From JAEMQF01 sp963775015 (lineage in GTDB: Bacteria; Pseudomonadota; Gammaproteobacteria; Burkholderiales; Burkholderiaceae_C), in the NCBI GenBank assembly GCA_963775015.1, contig CAVZHI010000005.1, positions 434,001-498,000 of the forward strand: a stretch of DNA of 64,000 bases, given 5' to 3'. The position numbers and the translations under genes are program-made. Under the pieces are notes generated by a model, which made no database searches, was not told the DNA's origin, and saw only the letters and a program-made list of their open reading frames with translations. Shown piece by piece: positions 63,072 to 64,000 of this stretch. Each line of letters begins with the position of its first letter. The stretch's first letter is position 1.

Positions 63072-64000
63072 TCAGGCGATGGAGAGCATCGTCTCGACGT
63101 TCTGCAAGTGATGCTCGGCGCGCTGCGCTGCGTCGGCCTGAACGTCCCACGCGGATCGAGTCACTTTGGAGAGGCGCTTGTGGATCCGGTACAACCGAGT
63201 CAGCTGCGGATCCAGGCGCGGCCCCTTCGACTCGAAGCCTTCGATCCACGCCGCTTCAACCTCCGCCACCGACTGCACCAGCGCGCGCCCGGTGTCGAGC
63301 TCGGCCATGAAGGTGATCAGGTCCGATTCGGGGTCGCCGAGCGCAAAGCGGTCGAAGCCGGTGAGTCCGAGGCGATTCGCCTGGATGAGCCAGCGCTGCA
63401 CATTCGGCGCGCCGTGAATCGGCACCAGCGCGCGGCTCGGCAATCGAGCGTGGCGTTGCTCCAATTCGGCGTGAACCCGAGCCAGGCGTTGTTCGAGTGC
63501 GGGAAGGGCCATCGCAGCGCGCGACATCGACAAGGTTGTGCGCTGCAGTTGTTCGTCGATCGGGTTCTGCACCGACGGCGTCAGCTTCGACGCCGCGAGC
63601 TCGCCGAGCGCAGCACCAAGGCGCCGCGAAATTCGCGCGCCGTCGGCACCGAAGACTTCCTGTGCGATCGGGCGCCCCGGCACGACGCCCTGCCAGAACG
63701 AATCGGTGGGCTCGTGCCAACCGAAGGGCTCGGCGACGACAAAGCTGAACGCCGCCGCGCGGTAGCCCGACCAAAGCGTGAGCGCGTCGGCGTAGATGCG
63801 TTCGCCTCCAGGGATCACCTTGACGAAGCGCTCTGAACCACTCGCAAAACCACGCAGCGTGCAGCGCTTGCCGGGGCGGTAGCGAACCACCTGGACCCAC
63901 TCCAGCATCGCCATCACTTCGCCCAGGCTCGGCAGCGCGGCGTCGTCGGGAAACTGCGCAATTCGCAGCGGGCCGAGCACGGAGTGCACGAAGTCTGCGG
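63072..64000 (-). CDS. Phosphotransferase (APH/choline kinase fold) protein, cut by window edge
   Basis: The frame is open to the right edge; a GTG at 63987-63989 could be the start but upstream codons also read on, so it may be partial. The C-terminal lobe has the fold signature HGAPNVQRWL followed by GFDRFALGDPESDLI. In active members the first motif is usually HGD and the second DFD; here Ala and Gly stand at those places, so catalytic activity is doubtful. RYRPGKRCTLRGFASG is the N-lobe nucleotide-binding strand. The substrate is unknown. Confidence 0.65.
   Translation of the reverse strand, partial: ADFVHSVLGPLRIAQFPDDAALPSLGEVMAMLEWVQVVRYRPGKRCTLRGFASGSERFVKVIPGGERIYADALTLWSGYRAAAFSFVVAEPFGWHEPTDSFWQGVVPGRPIAQEVFGADGARISRRLGAALGELAASKLTPSVQNPIDEQLQRTTLSMSRAAMALPALEQRLARVHAELEQRHARLPSRALVPIHGAPNVQRWLIQANRLGLTGFDRFALGDPESDLITFMAELDTGRALVQSVAEVEAAWIEGFESKGPRLDPQLTRLYRIHKRLSKVTRSAWDVQADAAQRAEHHLQNVETMLSIA

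Overview
The window is about 64 kb of dense, visibly GC-rich bacterial chromosome. It looks like a betaproteobacterium of the order Burkholderiales, probably near the Comamonadaceae or the Rubrivivax/Leptothrix relatives. The support is the gene content: an EarP/EF-P pair with the arginine-32 form of EF-P, a PhaR regulator with 3-hydroxybutyrate and acetoacetate enzymes, PilZ inside the mltG-tmk-holB-tatD cluster, the HU/tRNA-Val/PpiD order, and several small proteins of a type seen in that order. The lineage is inferred from protein resemblance only; no 16S gene is present. I see no prophage, transposase, integrase, CRISPR array, plasmid gene or recognisable defence cluster.

Layout. 1-13 kb is mainly catabolic: a Rieske-domain fusion cut by the left edge, an aldo/keto reductase, a tauABC-type uptake operon, ETF-ubiquinone oxidoreductase, an SDR, a YceH-like protein, a thioesterase, 3-oxoacid CoA-transferase (scoAB), a VanA-like Rieske oxygenase, then pyrD. 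13-25 kb holds housekeeping genes: rpiA, mnmC, efp-earP, uvrC, pgsA, a DMT exporter, a tartrate/malate-type dehydrogenase, HU, tRNA-Val, ppiD and tRNA-His. 25-38 kb has trkA-trkH, a response regulator and histidine kinase, a quinone oxidoreductase, the surE-pcm-nlpD operon, a thioesterase-GNAT fusion, a 1-Cys peroxiredoxin and a TANGO2-like protein. 38-43 kb is ygfZ divergent from mltG-tmk-holB-pilZ-tatD, followed by an AT-rich stretch with two small genes. 43-54 kb carries metC, rimO, phaR, tRNA-Val, relA, a hydrolase, bdhA, ompR-envZ and ispDF. 54-64 kb has mfd, a TrpB2-type synthase, a histidine phosphatase, an outer-membrane protein, a class V aminotransferase, a LysE exporter and a phosphotransferase-like protein cut by the right edge.

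How the genes work together. Several encode use of polyhydroxybutyrate and ketone bodies: PhaR controls granule genes, BdhA oxidises 3-hydroxybutyrate, ScoAB activates acetoacetate, and ETF-QO passes electrons from acyl-CoA oxidation to quinone. EarP modifies EF-P. RimO and MnmC modify ribosomal protein S12 and tRNA wobble uridine. RelA makes (p)ppGpp.

The most striking direct observation is that nine conserved genes are interrupted by one-base frameshifts: an aldo/keto reductase, ETF-QO, yceH, a thioesterase, rpiA, mnmC, uvrC, ppiD and a LysE exporter. Eight lie in the first 25 kb, and none lies between 25.2 and 62.4 kb. Core genes such as rpiA and uvrC are hit, and several shifts are single-G changes in short G runs. 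Residual sequencing or assembly error is therefore the first explanation, ahead of real gene decay. I found no clearly new multi-gene system. The best candidates for something undescribed are the Rieske fusion at the left edge and the small-gene, AT-rich interval near 42.8-43.7 kb.
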